A stretch of 64,000 bases of DNA, from positions 124,001 to 188,000 of the forward strand of contig NZ_JACSQN010000002.1 of the NCBI RefSeq assembly GCF_014836615.1, written 5' to 3'. A program made the translations under genes and the position numbers. The notes beneath the pieces are model-generated. The model saw only the letters and a program-made list of their open reading frames with translations. It ran no database searches and was not told where the DNA came from. Below, piece by piece: positions 30,870 to 39,127 of this stretch. Each line of letters opens with the position of its first letter. Position 1 is the stretch's first letter. This DNA comes from Sporosarcina quadrami (GTDB taxonomy: Bacteria > Bacillota > Bacilli > Bacillales_A > Planococcaceae).

Positions 30870-31810
30870 CAAAAATTGTATTTATGGGAACTCCTGACTT
30901 CTCAGTACCCATTTTAACGATGCTGCACGACGAAGGCTTTGAAATTATGGCTGTCGTGACTCAGCCTGACCGCCCTGTTGGCAGAAAACGTATTTTAACG
31001 CCACCTCCAGTTAAACAAGAAGCCGTCAGGTTAAACCTTCCTGTGTTACAACCAGAAAAACTACGGAAGTCTGAAGAATTGAAAGAACTCATCGCCATGA
31101 AACCTGATCTTCTTGTAACGGCGGCATATGGACAAATTCTTCCTATAGAGTTACTTGAAGCGCCAGAACTTGGGTGCATTAATGTCCATGCATCACTATT
31201 GCCGAAATACCGGGGAGGCGCTCCTATCCATCAAGCAATCATTGATGGTGAAACCGAAACGGGTGTCACAATTATGTATATGGTAGAGAAATTAGATGCA
31301 GGCGATATCATTTCTCAAGTTAAAGTTCCGATTGATGAAACAGACAATACAGGAATTCTTTTTGAAAAACTTTCGGAAGCTGGTAAGCAACTTCTTAAAG
31401 ATACATTGCCTTCCATAGTAGAGAAGACGAATAATCGTATAAAACAAGAGGAAGCACAGGTTTCGTTTGCAAGTAACATTTCGCGCGAACAGGAAAAAAT
31501 CGATTGGACCAAAAGCGGTGCCTCTATTTACAATCAAATAAGAGGATTATATCCATGGCCTGGAGCATATTCTGTGTTCCGAGGGGACAATGTGAAAATA
31601 TGGGGTGCTGAAAAATCCATTATACAATCTGATATAGCAAAACCGGGTACGATTATTGCAATTTTGAAGGACAAGATCGTCATTAAAACAGGAGACGAGA
31701 CGTCCATCGCGATTACTGATTTGCAACCGGCTGGCAAGAAACGTCTAACTGCAGAAGAGTTCATGAACGGTATCGGTGCGAAATGGCTTGAAGGAGACTC
31801 ATTCGAATGA
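30866..31810 (+). CDS. fmt: Methionyl-tRNA formyltransferase
   Basis: 314 residues. Adds formyl from 10-formyl-THF to initiator Met-tRNA. IVFMGTPDFSVPIL opens the protein; the catalytic part is VHASLLPKYRGGAPIHQAI with Asn-His-Asp residues (the Asn in CINVHASLLP, the Asp in KLDAGDIISQ). A C-terminal tRNA-binding domain follows from about residue 205. Starts and stops overlap def and rsmB as ATGA, so the three are coupled. Confidence 0.97.
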   Translation: MTKIVFMGTPDFSVPILTMLHDEGFEIMAVVTQPDRPVGRKRILTPPPVKQEAVRLNLPVLQPEKLRKSEELKELIAMKPDLLVTAAYGQILPIELLEAPELGCINVHASLLPKYRGGAPIHQAIIDGETETGVTIMYMVEKLDAGDIISQVKVPIDETDNTGILFEKLSEAGKQLLKDTLPSIVEKTNNRIKQEEAQVSFASNISREQEKIDWTKSGASIYNQIRGLYPWPGAYSVFRGDNVKIWGAEKSIIQSDIAKPGTIIAILKDKIVIKTGDETSIAITDLQPAGKKRLTAEEFMNGIGAKWLEGDSFE

Positions 31811-33159
31811 CAAACGTCAAAAAGAAAATTTGGAACGGCAATGTGCGGGATGCCGCATTATCAATTTTAATTGAAATCAATGAAAACCAAGCATACAGCA
31901 ATCTCTTACTTAACCGCACGATTAAGAAATACACAATCGATCCTAAAGACCGGGGTCTTTTAACAGAACTGACATACGGTACATTGCAACATCGTTTAGC
32001 TTTAGATTATTATTTGGAACCGTTCGTTAGAGGAAAGTTGGATCGTTGGGTGCGAGAACTGTTACGTTTATCGATCTATCAGATCGTTTTCCTGACAAAG
32101 ATACCACCGCATGCTGTCGTTCATGAAGCAGTTGAAATTGCGAAGCGTCGAGGACATAAACGGATTGCTCCTACAGTAAATGGAATACTTCGATCAGTAT
32201 TACGAGAAGGGGTACCGTCAATTGAAGAGATAAAAGATGATGCCGAAAGGATTTCCATTGAAACGAGTCATCCTAAATGGCTGATCGATAGATGGATTGA
32301 ACAATTTGGCAAAGAAGAAGCACTAGCGATGGCGCATGAGAACAATAACCCTGCAACGATGACGGCAAGAGTGAATTCACTAAAGCTGACAGTCGAAGAA
32401 GCAATTTTATCATTGCAAAAAGAAGGAATTGAAGCATCAAAAGGACAAGTTGTTATGGAGAGTGTGCAGACCGCTAGTGGAAGTTTAGCAAATACAGTAG
32501 CATACGCAGACGGGCTTCTCACTATTCAAGATGAAAGTTCTATGTTGCCGGTTCTTGCTCTAAATGTAAAACCAGGAATGAAAGTTCTTGATATGTGTGC
32601 GGCTCCTGGAGGTAAAACAACATTTATCGCCGAGAAGATGAATGACGAAGGTGAAATTTACGCGCATGATTTACATGACCATAAACTTAAATTGATAAAG
32701 GCTAACGCAGAACGTTTAGGCATTTCATCGATCCAAACAAAAAGCGGCGATAGCAGGGAATTGACAACAGTATATGAGGCTGCTTCGTTCGATCGGATTC
32801 TCGTAGATGCCCCGTGCAGTGGGCTTGGAGTCATACGGCGCAAACCGGAAATAAAATATAATAAAACCGAACAGGACCTAAAGAATTTAACGGTCATTCA
32901 ACAGCAACTTTTAGAAACGGCCTATCAGCTCATTAAACCGGACGGCATTATCGTATACAGCACCTGTACAGTTGAATATGAAGAAAATGAAGGGCTCGTC
33001 AAACAATTTTTGAACACGCATCCAGATTTGCAACTTGCCGATTTAAATAGTGTGCAAAGCCATGTACCACTGCCGATTGAAAACAACATGTTGCAAGTAC
33101 TTCCTCAGCATTTCGGCAGCGATGGATTTTTTGTAGCCGCTTTCCAAAGAAAATCATAA
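31807..33159 (+). CDS. rsmB: 16S rRNA (cytosine-5) methyltransferase RsmB
   Basis: 450 residues. Methylates C967 of 16S rRNA (E. coli numbering). An N-terminal NusB-like RNA-binding domain (residues 1-~140) is joined to an SAM-dependent domain with CAAPGGKTTF and the two catalytic Cys in VDAPCSGLGVIRRKPE and YSTCTVEYEENE. Starts within the fmt stop. In B. subtilis rlmN follows; here prpC follows directly after 30 bases. Confidence 0.96.
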   Translation: MTNVKKKIWNGNVRDAALSILIEINENQAYSNLLLNRTIKKYTIDPKDRGLLTELTYGTLQHRLALDYYLEPFVRGKLDRWVRELLRLSIYQIVFLTKIPPHAVVHEAVEIAKRRGHKRIAPTVNGILRSVLREGVPSIEEIKDDAERISIETSHPKWLIDRWIEQFGKEEALAMAHENNNPATMTARVNSLKLTVEEAILSLQKEGIEASKGQVVMESVQTASGSLANTVAYADGLLTIQDESSMLPVLALNVKPGMKVLDMCAAPGGKTTFIAEKMNDEGEIYAHDLHDHKLKLIKANAERLGISSIQTKSGDSRELTTVYEAASFDRILVDAPCSGLGVIRRKPEIKYNKTEQDLKNLTVIQQQLLETAYQLIKPDGIIVYSTCTVEYEENEGLVKQFLNTHPDLQLADLNSVQSHVPLPIENNMLQVLPQHFGSDGFFVAAFQRKS

Positions 33160-33189
33160 AAGCTGTATGACTAAAGGGGGGTACGAGCA

Positions 33190-33948
33190 ATGCGATTTGA
33201 AGTTTTAACGGATATTGGCAGGAAGCGCCCAGTTAATGAGGATAGCGCAGCTGTTTTCACACTTCAAGAAGGTCCGACATTGGCGATAGTTGCTGATGGC
33301 ATGGGCGGTCATCGTGGAGGAGACTACGCCAGTTCCACTGCAGTTCAGTTAATAGGCGAGAAATATACTACATTAAAAAATTTCAAAGAATTTAAAGAAG
33401 AAGACTGGATAGAGTGGATGAAAGATACGGTCAACTCCGTCAATAGCCATATATATAACAAAGCGTTAAGTGAACCTGAGTTAAAAGGAATGGGCACGAC
33501 TTTAGATGCTGTCCTTCTGTTTGCTGACAAAGGAATTATTACACATGTAGGAGACAGCCGCGTCTATACAATTAATGAAGCAGAGGTAAAACAAGTTACG
33601 AGAGACCATTCTTTCGTAAACGTTCTACTAGAATCAGGAGAAATTACTGAAGAAGAAGCTGAAGTACATCCGCAAAGAAATTGGATCATGAGAGCATTAG
33701 GTTCTGAAAAATCGATAGATCCCGATTTTTATAAAATCACTTTAGATGAACAATCTTATGTACTCATTTGCACTGATGGACTCAGTAATAAAGTTTCGAC
33801 AGGTAAAATTAAAGACATTGTCACCAACGGAGATAGTTTACACGAAAAAGTCGTTGAACTGATTGGTTTGGCTAATGAACTCGGTGGAGAAGATAACATA
33901 TCTGTCATATTGGCAGGTCCCTCTGCTTCGGAGGTGGTCAAACCATGA
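33190..33948 (+). CDS. prpC: PP2C-type serine/threonine phosphatase PrpC (Stp)
   Basis: 252 residues. Removes phosphate from proteins phosphorylated by PrkC. Metal-binding motifs of the PPM family are RPVNEDSAAV, VADGMGGHRGGDYAS, THVGDSRVYTI and EDNISVI. AAAGGGGGG precedes the ATG. It overlaps prkC by four bases; the pair is a universal Firmicute arrangement controlling wall synthesis, growth and germination. Confidence 0.97.
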   Translation: MRFEVLTDIGRKRPVNEDSAAVFTLQEGPTLAIVADGMGGHRGGDYASSTAVQLIGEKYTTLKNFKEFKEEDWIEWMKDTVNSVNSHIYNKALSEPELKGMGTTLDAVLLFADKGIITHVGDSRVYTINEAEVKQVTRDHSFVNVLLESGEITEEEAEVHPQRNWIMRALGSEKSIDPDFYKITLDEQSYVLICTDGLSNKVSTGKIKDIVTNGDSLHEKVVELIGLANELGGEDNISVILAGPSASEVVKP

Positions 33949-35906
33949 TCGGTAAAAGGATAGGCGGTCGCTATGAAGTACTCAAAGGTATTGGGGAAGG
34001 TGGTATGTCAAAAGTATATCTTGCGCACGACATTATACTGGACAGAGACGTAGCCATTAAAGTACTCAATTATGACTTTGTTAATGAACAAGAAATAAAG
34101 AAACGTTTCCAGCGGGAAGCGCTATCAGCGACAAGTTTGACCCACCCTCATATTGTTAATATTTTCGATGTCGGTGAAGATGGTGAGATGCATTATCTTG
34201 TTATGGAATATATCAAGGGGCAAACCCTCAAAAGATATATCCAAACAGATGGTCCTCTATCTCCCTTTCAAGCAGTAGCCATTATGAAGCAATTGGTGTC
34301 AGCAATCGCCAATGCACATCACAACGGCATTATTCATCGTGATATTAAACCTCAAAATATTTTGATGGATGATGATAATGAAGTAAAAATCACTGACTTT
34401 GGTATTGCGATGGCACTTAGTGCAACATCACATACTAAAACGAATTCAGTCATTGGCACTGTGCATTATTTATCGCCAGAACAGGCTAGAGGTGGAATGG
34501 CAACAAAAAAATCGGATATATATTCACTAGGTATAGTATTTTACGAATTACTAACAGGCCAATTGCCGTTTTCCGCTGAAACAGCGGTTGCGATTGCTTT
34601 AAAGCATTTACAGGAAGAAACACCATCCGTGCGACTTATTCATCCTGAAATTCCACAAAGTGTAGAAAATGTTATTTTGAAAGCGACTGCTAAGGACGCG
34701 TCATATCGTTATCAATCTGCAGATGAAATGTATGAGGATCTTCTTACAGTATTAAGCAGTGAAAGACGTAATGAAGAGAAATTTGTCGTACCGTTCGATG
34801 ATGATAAAACAAAAGCGATTCCTGTTATTAAAGAAAACCCTGTACTGGACGAAACGGAAAATACTCGAATCATAGAGCCAGTTTCAGTCCAGCCGACAAC
34901 AACGGTGAAGAAGAAACGGAAAAAGTGGCCGATTGTCGTCAGTATAATTGCGGCTTTGGCTGTACTCGTCTTCCTTATTATGTTCCTACCGGGCATGATG
35001 GGACCAAAGAAGGCAACTATTCCAAATGTTGTTGACAAGGAAGAAATGGAAGCCATTGCGGCTCTAGAAGAAGCGGGCTTTATTGTAGACGAAAAGGTTG
35101 AGGAGTTTAATGATGAATACCTTGCTGGTCGCGTATTCCAAACGATTCCAGAAGCAGAAAAAACGCGAGAAATAGGATCAGTCGTGAAGCTTTATATTAG
35201 TAAAGGAAAAGAAACAGTAGTTTTGACAAATTATATCGGTCAAGATTACGATAAAATAGTTAGTTTCTTAGAAAGATTTAACTTCAAAGATGTAAAATCC
35301 GAGCCGGTTTATGACGATCGGCCGAAAGGGCAGATTATCGGTCAAACACCTGGAGAAGGGGAGGAAGTTGTCCCTGAGGATACTGAAATTGTCTTCAAAG
35401 TCAGCCTTGGCAAGGAAGTTGTGAAGCTTGGCAACTTGGTTGGGTATGATGATAAGCAGTTGAAAGAGTATGCAAAGACATCCGGCTTTGATATTAAGGT
35501 TGTACCCGAATACCATGACACGATTGAAAAGGGCCTTGTTATTTGGCAGAAACCAACCGCAGAATCAGAAATTGAAAAAGGTGCAAAAGTAGAGGTAGGA
35601 TTATCGAAAGGACCTAAAGAAAAACCGATCAGAAAACGCGTCTTCAGTATCGCCATTCCTTTCGAAAATGCAATAACAGAAAATGAAGATGAAGAAAACA
35701 GTGAACCCGAGCCGCAAACTGTACAGATTTTCATTCAAGACAATGAATATTCCATGATAGAGCCTGTCGAAGAATTTCCGATAACGGAAGATGTCCAAAA
35801 GCAGATCACCATTGAACTCGCTGAAGGGCAAAGGGGAGGCTATAAGATTTTCATAAATTCCATTATCTTTAAAGAGGAAACATTCGATTACGATGATTTT
35901 GAATAG
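33945..35906 (+). CDS. prkC: Serine/threonine protein kinase PrkC with PASTA domains
   Basis: 653 residues. The cytoplasmic kinase domain (1-~270) has GEGGMSKVYLAHD, AIKVL, HRDIKPQNILM, ITDFG and an APE-equivalent HYLSPEQARGG. A basic stretch and one membrane segment at ~327-350 (WPIVVSIIAALAVLVFLI) lead to three extracellular PASTA repeats (~355-425, 426-490, 491-560) that bind muropeptides. A C-terminal beta-type domain follows. Length is close to the B. subtilis 648. Forms a pair with prpC and is followed by rsgA. Confidence 0.97.
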   Translation: MIGKRIGGRYEVLKGIGEGGMSKVYLAHDIILDRDVAIKVLNYDFVNEQEIKKRFQREALSATSLTHPHIVNIFDVGEDGEMHYLVMEYIKGQTLKRYIQTDGPLSPFQAVAIMKQLVSAIANAHHNGIIHRDIKPQNILMDDDNEVKITDFGIAMALSATSHTKTNSVIGTVHYLSPEQARGGMATKKSDIYSLGIVFYELLTGQLPFSAETAVAIALKHLQEETPSVRLIHPEIPQSVENVILKATAKDASYRYQSADEMYEDLLTVLSSERRNEEKFVVPFDDDKTKAIPVIKENPVLDETENTRIIEPVSVQPTTTVKKKRKKWPIVVSIIAALAVLVFLIMFLPGMMGPKKATIPNVVDKEEMEAIAALEEAGFIVDEKVEEFNDEYLAGRVFQTIPEAEKTREIGSVVKLYISKGKETVVLTNYIGQDYDKIVSFLERFNFKDVKSEPVYDDRPKGQIIGQTPGEGEEVVPEDTEIVFKVSLGKEVVKLGNLVGYDDKQLKEYAKTSGFDIKVVPEYHDTIEKGLVIWQKPTAESEIEKGAKVEVGLSKGPKEKPIRKRVFSIAIPFENAITENEDEENSEPEPQTVQIFIQDNEYSMIEPVEEFPITEDVQKQITIELAEGQRGGYKIFINSIIFKEETFDYDDFE

Positions 35907-35920
35907 GAAAGAGGGATTGG

Positions 35921-36802
35921 ATGACAAAAGGACAAATTAGAAAAGCGATTAGCGGTTTTTATTATGTGGAACAAGAGGGAGAACTGATTCAGTGCAGAGG
36001 TCGCGGTGTTTTTAGGAACCGTGGAATTTCTCCTCTTGTAGGAGATTTTGTCAGTTATGTACGTGAAGGTGACAATGATGCGACGATCACTGAAATAGAT
36101 GAACGTAAAAATGAGCTTGTTCGTCCTCCGATTTCGAATATTGACCAGGCTTTTCTCGTTTTCTCCTTAGTGGAGCCAGATTTCAGTCCCCATTTATTGG
36201 ACAGATTTCTAACTGTTATAGAATCATATCGTATCGAACCAGTAATTTGTGTTACGAAAAAAGATATCGCTAGTGACAATGCTATTGAAGATTCAGAAGC
36301 AGCATTGAATTATTATCGAGGGATAGGCTATGATGTCATTGAGACATACATCGAAGATCCGCAGTTGTATTCGGTTTTGGAGCCTTTCCTCAAAGGGAAA
36401 ACGACAGTGCTTGCAGGACAATCAGGTGTAGGAAAGTCAACATTATTAAATACGCTTATACCTGATCTTGCTTTAAAGACTGGAGAAATTTCTGATGCTC
36501 TCGGGAGAGGAAAGCATACGACGAGACATGTAGAATTGATGGAAGTTGCAGGAGGGCTAGTCGCTGATACTCCAGGCTTTAGTTCGCTTGAGTTCACTCA
36601 TATCGAAAAGGAAGAACTGCGTGATTACTTTATTGATATGAACCGCATTGCACCTGATTGTAAGTTCCGAGGATGTTTACACACAAAAGAACCGGGGTGT
36701 GCCGTGAAGGCGAAAGTGGACAGTGGAGAAATACTTGCTTCACGATACAAAAATTACGTCCAGTTTTTGCAGGAAATTACTGATCGAAAGCCGAGGTATT
36801 GA
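35921..36802 (+). CDS. rsgA: Small-ribosomal-subunit biogenesis GTPase RsgA
   Basis: 293 residues. Circularly permuted GTPase that matures the 30S subunit. An N-terminal OB fold (residues 1-65) precedes the GTPase in permuted order: G4 CVTKKD first, then G1 GQSGVGKSTLLN, then G3 DTPGFSS. The C-terminal zinc site has CKFRGCLHTKEPGCAVK. AGAGGG precedes the ATG. rpe starts four bases after the stop. Confidence 0.97.
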   Translation: MTKGQIRKAISGFYYVEQEGELIQCRGRGVFRNRGISPLVGDFVSYVREGDNDATITEIDERKNELVRPPISNIDQAFLVFSLVEPDFSPHLLDRFLTVIESYRIEPVICVTKKDIASDNAIEDSEAALNYYRGIGYDVIETYIEDPQLYSVLEPFLKGKTTVLAGQSGVGKSTLLNTLIPDLALKTGEISDALGRGKHTTRHVELMEVAGGLVADTPGFSSLEFTHIEKEELRDYFIDMNRIAPDCKFRGCLHTKEPGCAVKAKVDSGEILASRYKNYVQFLQEITDRKPRY

Positions 36803-36806
36803 TAAA

Positions 36807-37472
36807 ATGATTAAAATTGCACCGTCCATATTAGCCGCTAATTTCTCAAGATTAGCAGAAGAAGTAGTAGAAGTAGAGAAAGCAGGAGCTGAACTAATTC
36901 ATATCGATGTGATGGACGGACATTTCGTTCCGAATATTACGATGGGTCCAATCGTTGTTGAAGCATTGCGTCCAGTTACAAAATTACCACTCGATGTGCA
37001 TTTAATGATTGAGAATCCAGATGCATACGTTGAGCAATTTGCGAAAGCTGGGGCAGATTATATTACTGTTCACGTAGAAGCTTGCAAGCATTTGCATAGA
37101 ACAATCCAGTTAATTCGTTCATTTGGAGTTAAGCCGGGGGTTGTCCTCAATCCCCATACACCGATTGAACAGATTAAACACGTACTTGAAGACATTGATA
37201 TGGTGCTTTTCATGACTGTAAACCCTGGTTTCGGTGGGCAGAAATTCATCCATTCAGTCATTCCAAAAGTTAAACAGCTATCAGACATTATTAAAGAGCA
37301 AGGTTTATCTATTGAAATTGAAATTGATGGCGGTATAAATGAAGAGACAATCGTTCCCTGTGTACAGGCAGGTGCTACAATTTTCGTCGCTGGATCTGCA
37401 ATTTATAATGAGGAAAACCGCGCGGAAGCTTTACAACGCATTAAGGCTGCCGGTGAAAGAGCGCTAAGCTGA
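36807..37472 (+). CDS. rpe: Ribulose-phosphate 3-epimerase
   Basis: 221 residues. Interconverts ribulose 5-phosphate and xylulose 5-phosphate in the pentose phosphate pathway. IAPSILAANFSRLAEE, HIDVMDGHFVPNITMG with metal ligands, MTVNPGFGGQKFI and EIDGGINEET are family marks of the barrel. The ATG at 36807 is nine bases after GAGGT; an open frame to 36723 runs into rsgA and is rejected. Its stop overlaps the thiN start by one base (TGATG). Confidence 0.97.
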   Translation: MIKIAPSILAANFSRLAEEVVEVEKAGAELIHIDVMDGHFVPNITMGPIVVEALRPVTKLPLDVHLMIENPDAYVEQFAKAGADYITVHVEACKHLHRTIQLIRSFGVKPGVVLNPHTPIEQIKHVLEDIDMVLFMTVNPGFGGQKFIHSVIPKVKQLSDIIKEQGLSIEIEIDGGINEETIVPCVQAGATIFVAGSAIYNEENRAEALQRIKAAGERALS

Positions 37473-38125
37473 TGAAAAGGGTTGTCATTTGTGCTGGCGG
37501 TCCAAAAGAAGAATTGCTGGATTTACATCTGTATTGTTCCGAAGAAAGTATTTTTATAGGCGTTGATCGCGGAACTTTGCATCTCTTAGATGTTGGCATC
37601 ACACCGGCAATTGCTGTTGGGGATTTCGATTCGATTTCTGATGAAGAACTCCAACAAGTTAAACGATCCGTCCAGGAAGTAATTGAATTTGACTCGAACA
37701 AAGACGAGACAGATACGGAATTGGCGGTTACCCGAGCAATTGACTTTAAACCCGAAAATATTATTTTGACCGGTGTCACTGGCGGCAGATTGGATCACTT
37801 CCAATCTGTGTTACATCTTCTTTATAGTCTTCAAACTGAAAATCAAGGGATTAACTTTACAATCAGGAACGTTTCTAATGAACTTGCATTTTTACGCTCA
37901 GGCGTTCATAGAATTAGTAAATTGGATGAACTGCCTTATGTATCATTCTTCGCTTTTGGAGGCGCCGTCTCTAAGTTTACATTGACCGGCTTCAAATACG
38001 AGACAGTGAATGCTGAAATTGGAATGGGTATGACGAAATTCACGAGCAATGAACTCGTTGCAGAAGTTTGTACTATCTCATTCCGGCAAGGCATATGCTT
38101 AATGGTAAGGAGTTCAGATTCCTGA
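37472..38125 (+). CDS. thiN: Thiamine pyrophosphokinase
   Basis: 217 residues. Converts thiamine to thiamine pyrophosphate. The family marks VICAGGP, IGVDRGTLHLLD, VGDFDSISDEEL, DSNKDETDTELA and TGVTGGRLDHFQSVL are all present. Starts on the rpe stop and probably shares its transcript from prpC onward. spoVM follows 13 bases later. Confidence 0.94.
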   Translation: MKRVVICAGGPKEELLDLHLYCSEESIFIGVDRGTLHLLDVGITPAIAVGDFDSISDEELQQVKRSVQEVIEFDSNKDETDTELAVTRAIDFKPENIILTGVTGGRLDHFQSVLHLLYSLQTENQGINFTIRNVSNELAFLRSGVHRISKLDELPYVSFFAFGGAVSKFTLTGFKYETVNAEIGMGMTKFTSNELVAEVCTISFRQGICLMVRSSDS

Positions 38126-38138
38126 AAGGAGCGGGGAA

Positions 38139-38294
38139 TTGCGAGTTTATACTTTTACGATGCCGAAGTTTCTCAGTAGCTTTGTACGAAAGTGCATGGT
38201 AGTTTTCCAAAAAGACGATAAACCGAAGAGTCAAGTGACTGCAACAGCTAATCAACGGAACCGAAAAAAGAAAAAAGAAAAAACGTCAGGCTGA
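38139..38294 (+). CDS. spoVM: Stage V sporulation protein M (SpoVM), C-terminally extended
   Basis: A short gene of 51 codons. The first 26 residues, opening MRVYTFTMPKFLSSFVRK, align with B. subtilis SpoVM (MKFYTIKLPKFLGGIVRA): YT, Pro9, Lys10, Phe11, Leu12, VR and the KD end match. SpoVM is an amphipathic helix that marks the convex forespore membrane and anchors SpoIVA for coat assembly. Pro9, needed for curvature sensing, is conserved. The usual peptide has 26 residues; here about 25 basic, Lys/Arg-rich residues follow with no stop. TTG start at 38139 lies eight bases after AAAGGAG. Its position between thiN and rpmB is as in B. subtilis. Confidence 0.85.
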   Translation: MRVYTFTMPKFLSSFVRKCMVVFQKDDKPKSQVTATANQRNRKKKKEKTSG

Positions 38295-38317
38295 TTACTC
38301 GGCCTGGCGTTTTATTT
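38283..38317 (+). terminator. terminator overlapping the end of spoVM
   Basis: ACGTCAGGC (38283-38291) pairs with GCCTGGCGT (with one G-U pair) and is followed by TTTATTTC. The spoVM stop lies in the loop. Confidence 0.75.
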
Positions 38318-38334
38318 CTTTTGTCAAAAAGAGC

Positions 38335-38523
38335 TTACACTCTTTGGACTTTACCTGATTTGAGTGCTCTAGCAGATACCCAAACACGTTTAGGTTTACC
38401 GTTCACAAGAATACGGACTTTTTGAAGGTTAGCTCCCCAAGTACGTCTGTTAGCATTCATTGCGTGGGAACGATTGTTACCCGCACTTGCTTTACGACCA
38501 GTAATTACACATTCTTTAGCCAT
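38335..38523 (-). CDS. rpmB: 50S ribosomal protein L28
   Basis: 62 residues, the usual length. [20 protein letters not shown] and [11 protein letters not shown] are typical L28. Only one Cys is present, so it is the zinc-free form. The start at 38523 is preceded on the minus strand by AGGAGGA; an in-frame extension to 38562 is not used. It points away from yloU, as in B. subtilis. Confidence 0.97.
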   Translation of the reverse strand: MAKECVITGRKASAGNNRSHAMNANRRTWGANLQKVRILVNGKPKRVWVSARALKSGKVQRV

Positions 38524-38584
38524 GTTTATGTCCTCCTCGCTAATAATGATTAAGCGATTCACTATCTAATTCGCATACCATAAT

Positions 38585-38613
38585 ACTTTATCACAGGAAA
38601 TAAAGGCTTGCAA
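38585..38613 (-). promoter_or_regulatory. promoter for rpmB
   Basis: On the minus strand TTGCAA (38613-38608) is followed after 17 bases by TAAAGT (38590-38585), preceded by TGA, so the -10 is of extended type. Confidence 0.7.
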
Positions 38614-38680
38614 CCTTTTTTAATACCTCTTTCAAGGAGTAGACCTTTACAGTTCATAATTTCTAAACAGATACTTCTCC

Positions 38681-38709
38681 TTTTCTAAAGTTAGAGTGTA
38701 TAGTACAAT
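38681..38709 (+). promoter_or_regulatory. weak candidate promoter for yloU-fakA
   Basis: TACAAT (38704-38709) and an overlapping TATAGT (38699-38704) lie 38-48 bases before yloU. The -35 region (TTTTCT) is poor. Confidence 0.35.
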
Positions 38710-38746
38710 GGAAATATCGATTAAGGATGCAGGAGGGGAAGCTTTC

Positions 38747-39106
38747 ATGTCCATTGAATTGAAAAATGATTATGGCACTATTGATATTACAAACGATGTA
38801 ATAGCTCAAGTGGTTGGAGAGGCGACTATCGAATGCTACGGAATTGTTGGCATGGCTTCGCGTCATCAAATCCGGGACGGTCTTACGGATATTCTTGGAA
38901 AAGATAATTATGCCAAAGGTGTTATCGTAAGAAATATTGGTGAAGAGACACATATCGATATGTACGTCATTGTCGGTTATGGAACTAAAATTTCTGAGGT
39001 TGCCAACCAAGTGCAGTCCAAAGTCATGTACACATTAAAAAAGACATTATCGTTAACGGTGGATTCTGTGAATATATTTGTTCAAGGAGTTCGGGTGACG
39101 AACTGA
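38747..39106 (+). CDS. yloU: Asp23/Gls24-family protein YloU
   Basis: 119 residues, matching B. subtilis YloU. Asp23-family envelope-stress-associated protein with ITNDVIAQVVGEATIECYGI as YGIVGMAS and the end LSLTVDSVNIFVQGVR. Role not established; it is nearly always beside fakA (yloV). ATG 38747 sits eight bases after AGGAGGGG; the longer frame from 38696 overlaps the promoter region and is rejected. Confidence 0.92.
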   Translation: MSIELKNDYGTIDITNDVIAQVVGEATIECYGIVGMASRHQIRDGLTDILGKDNYAKGVIVRNIGEETHIDMYVIVGYGTKISEVANQVQSKVMYTLKKTLSLTVDSVNIFVQGVRVTN

Positions 39107-39127
39107 TAGAAGGAGGAAAACATTTCA

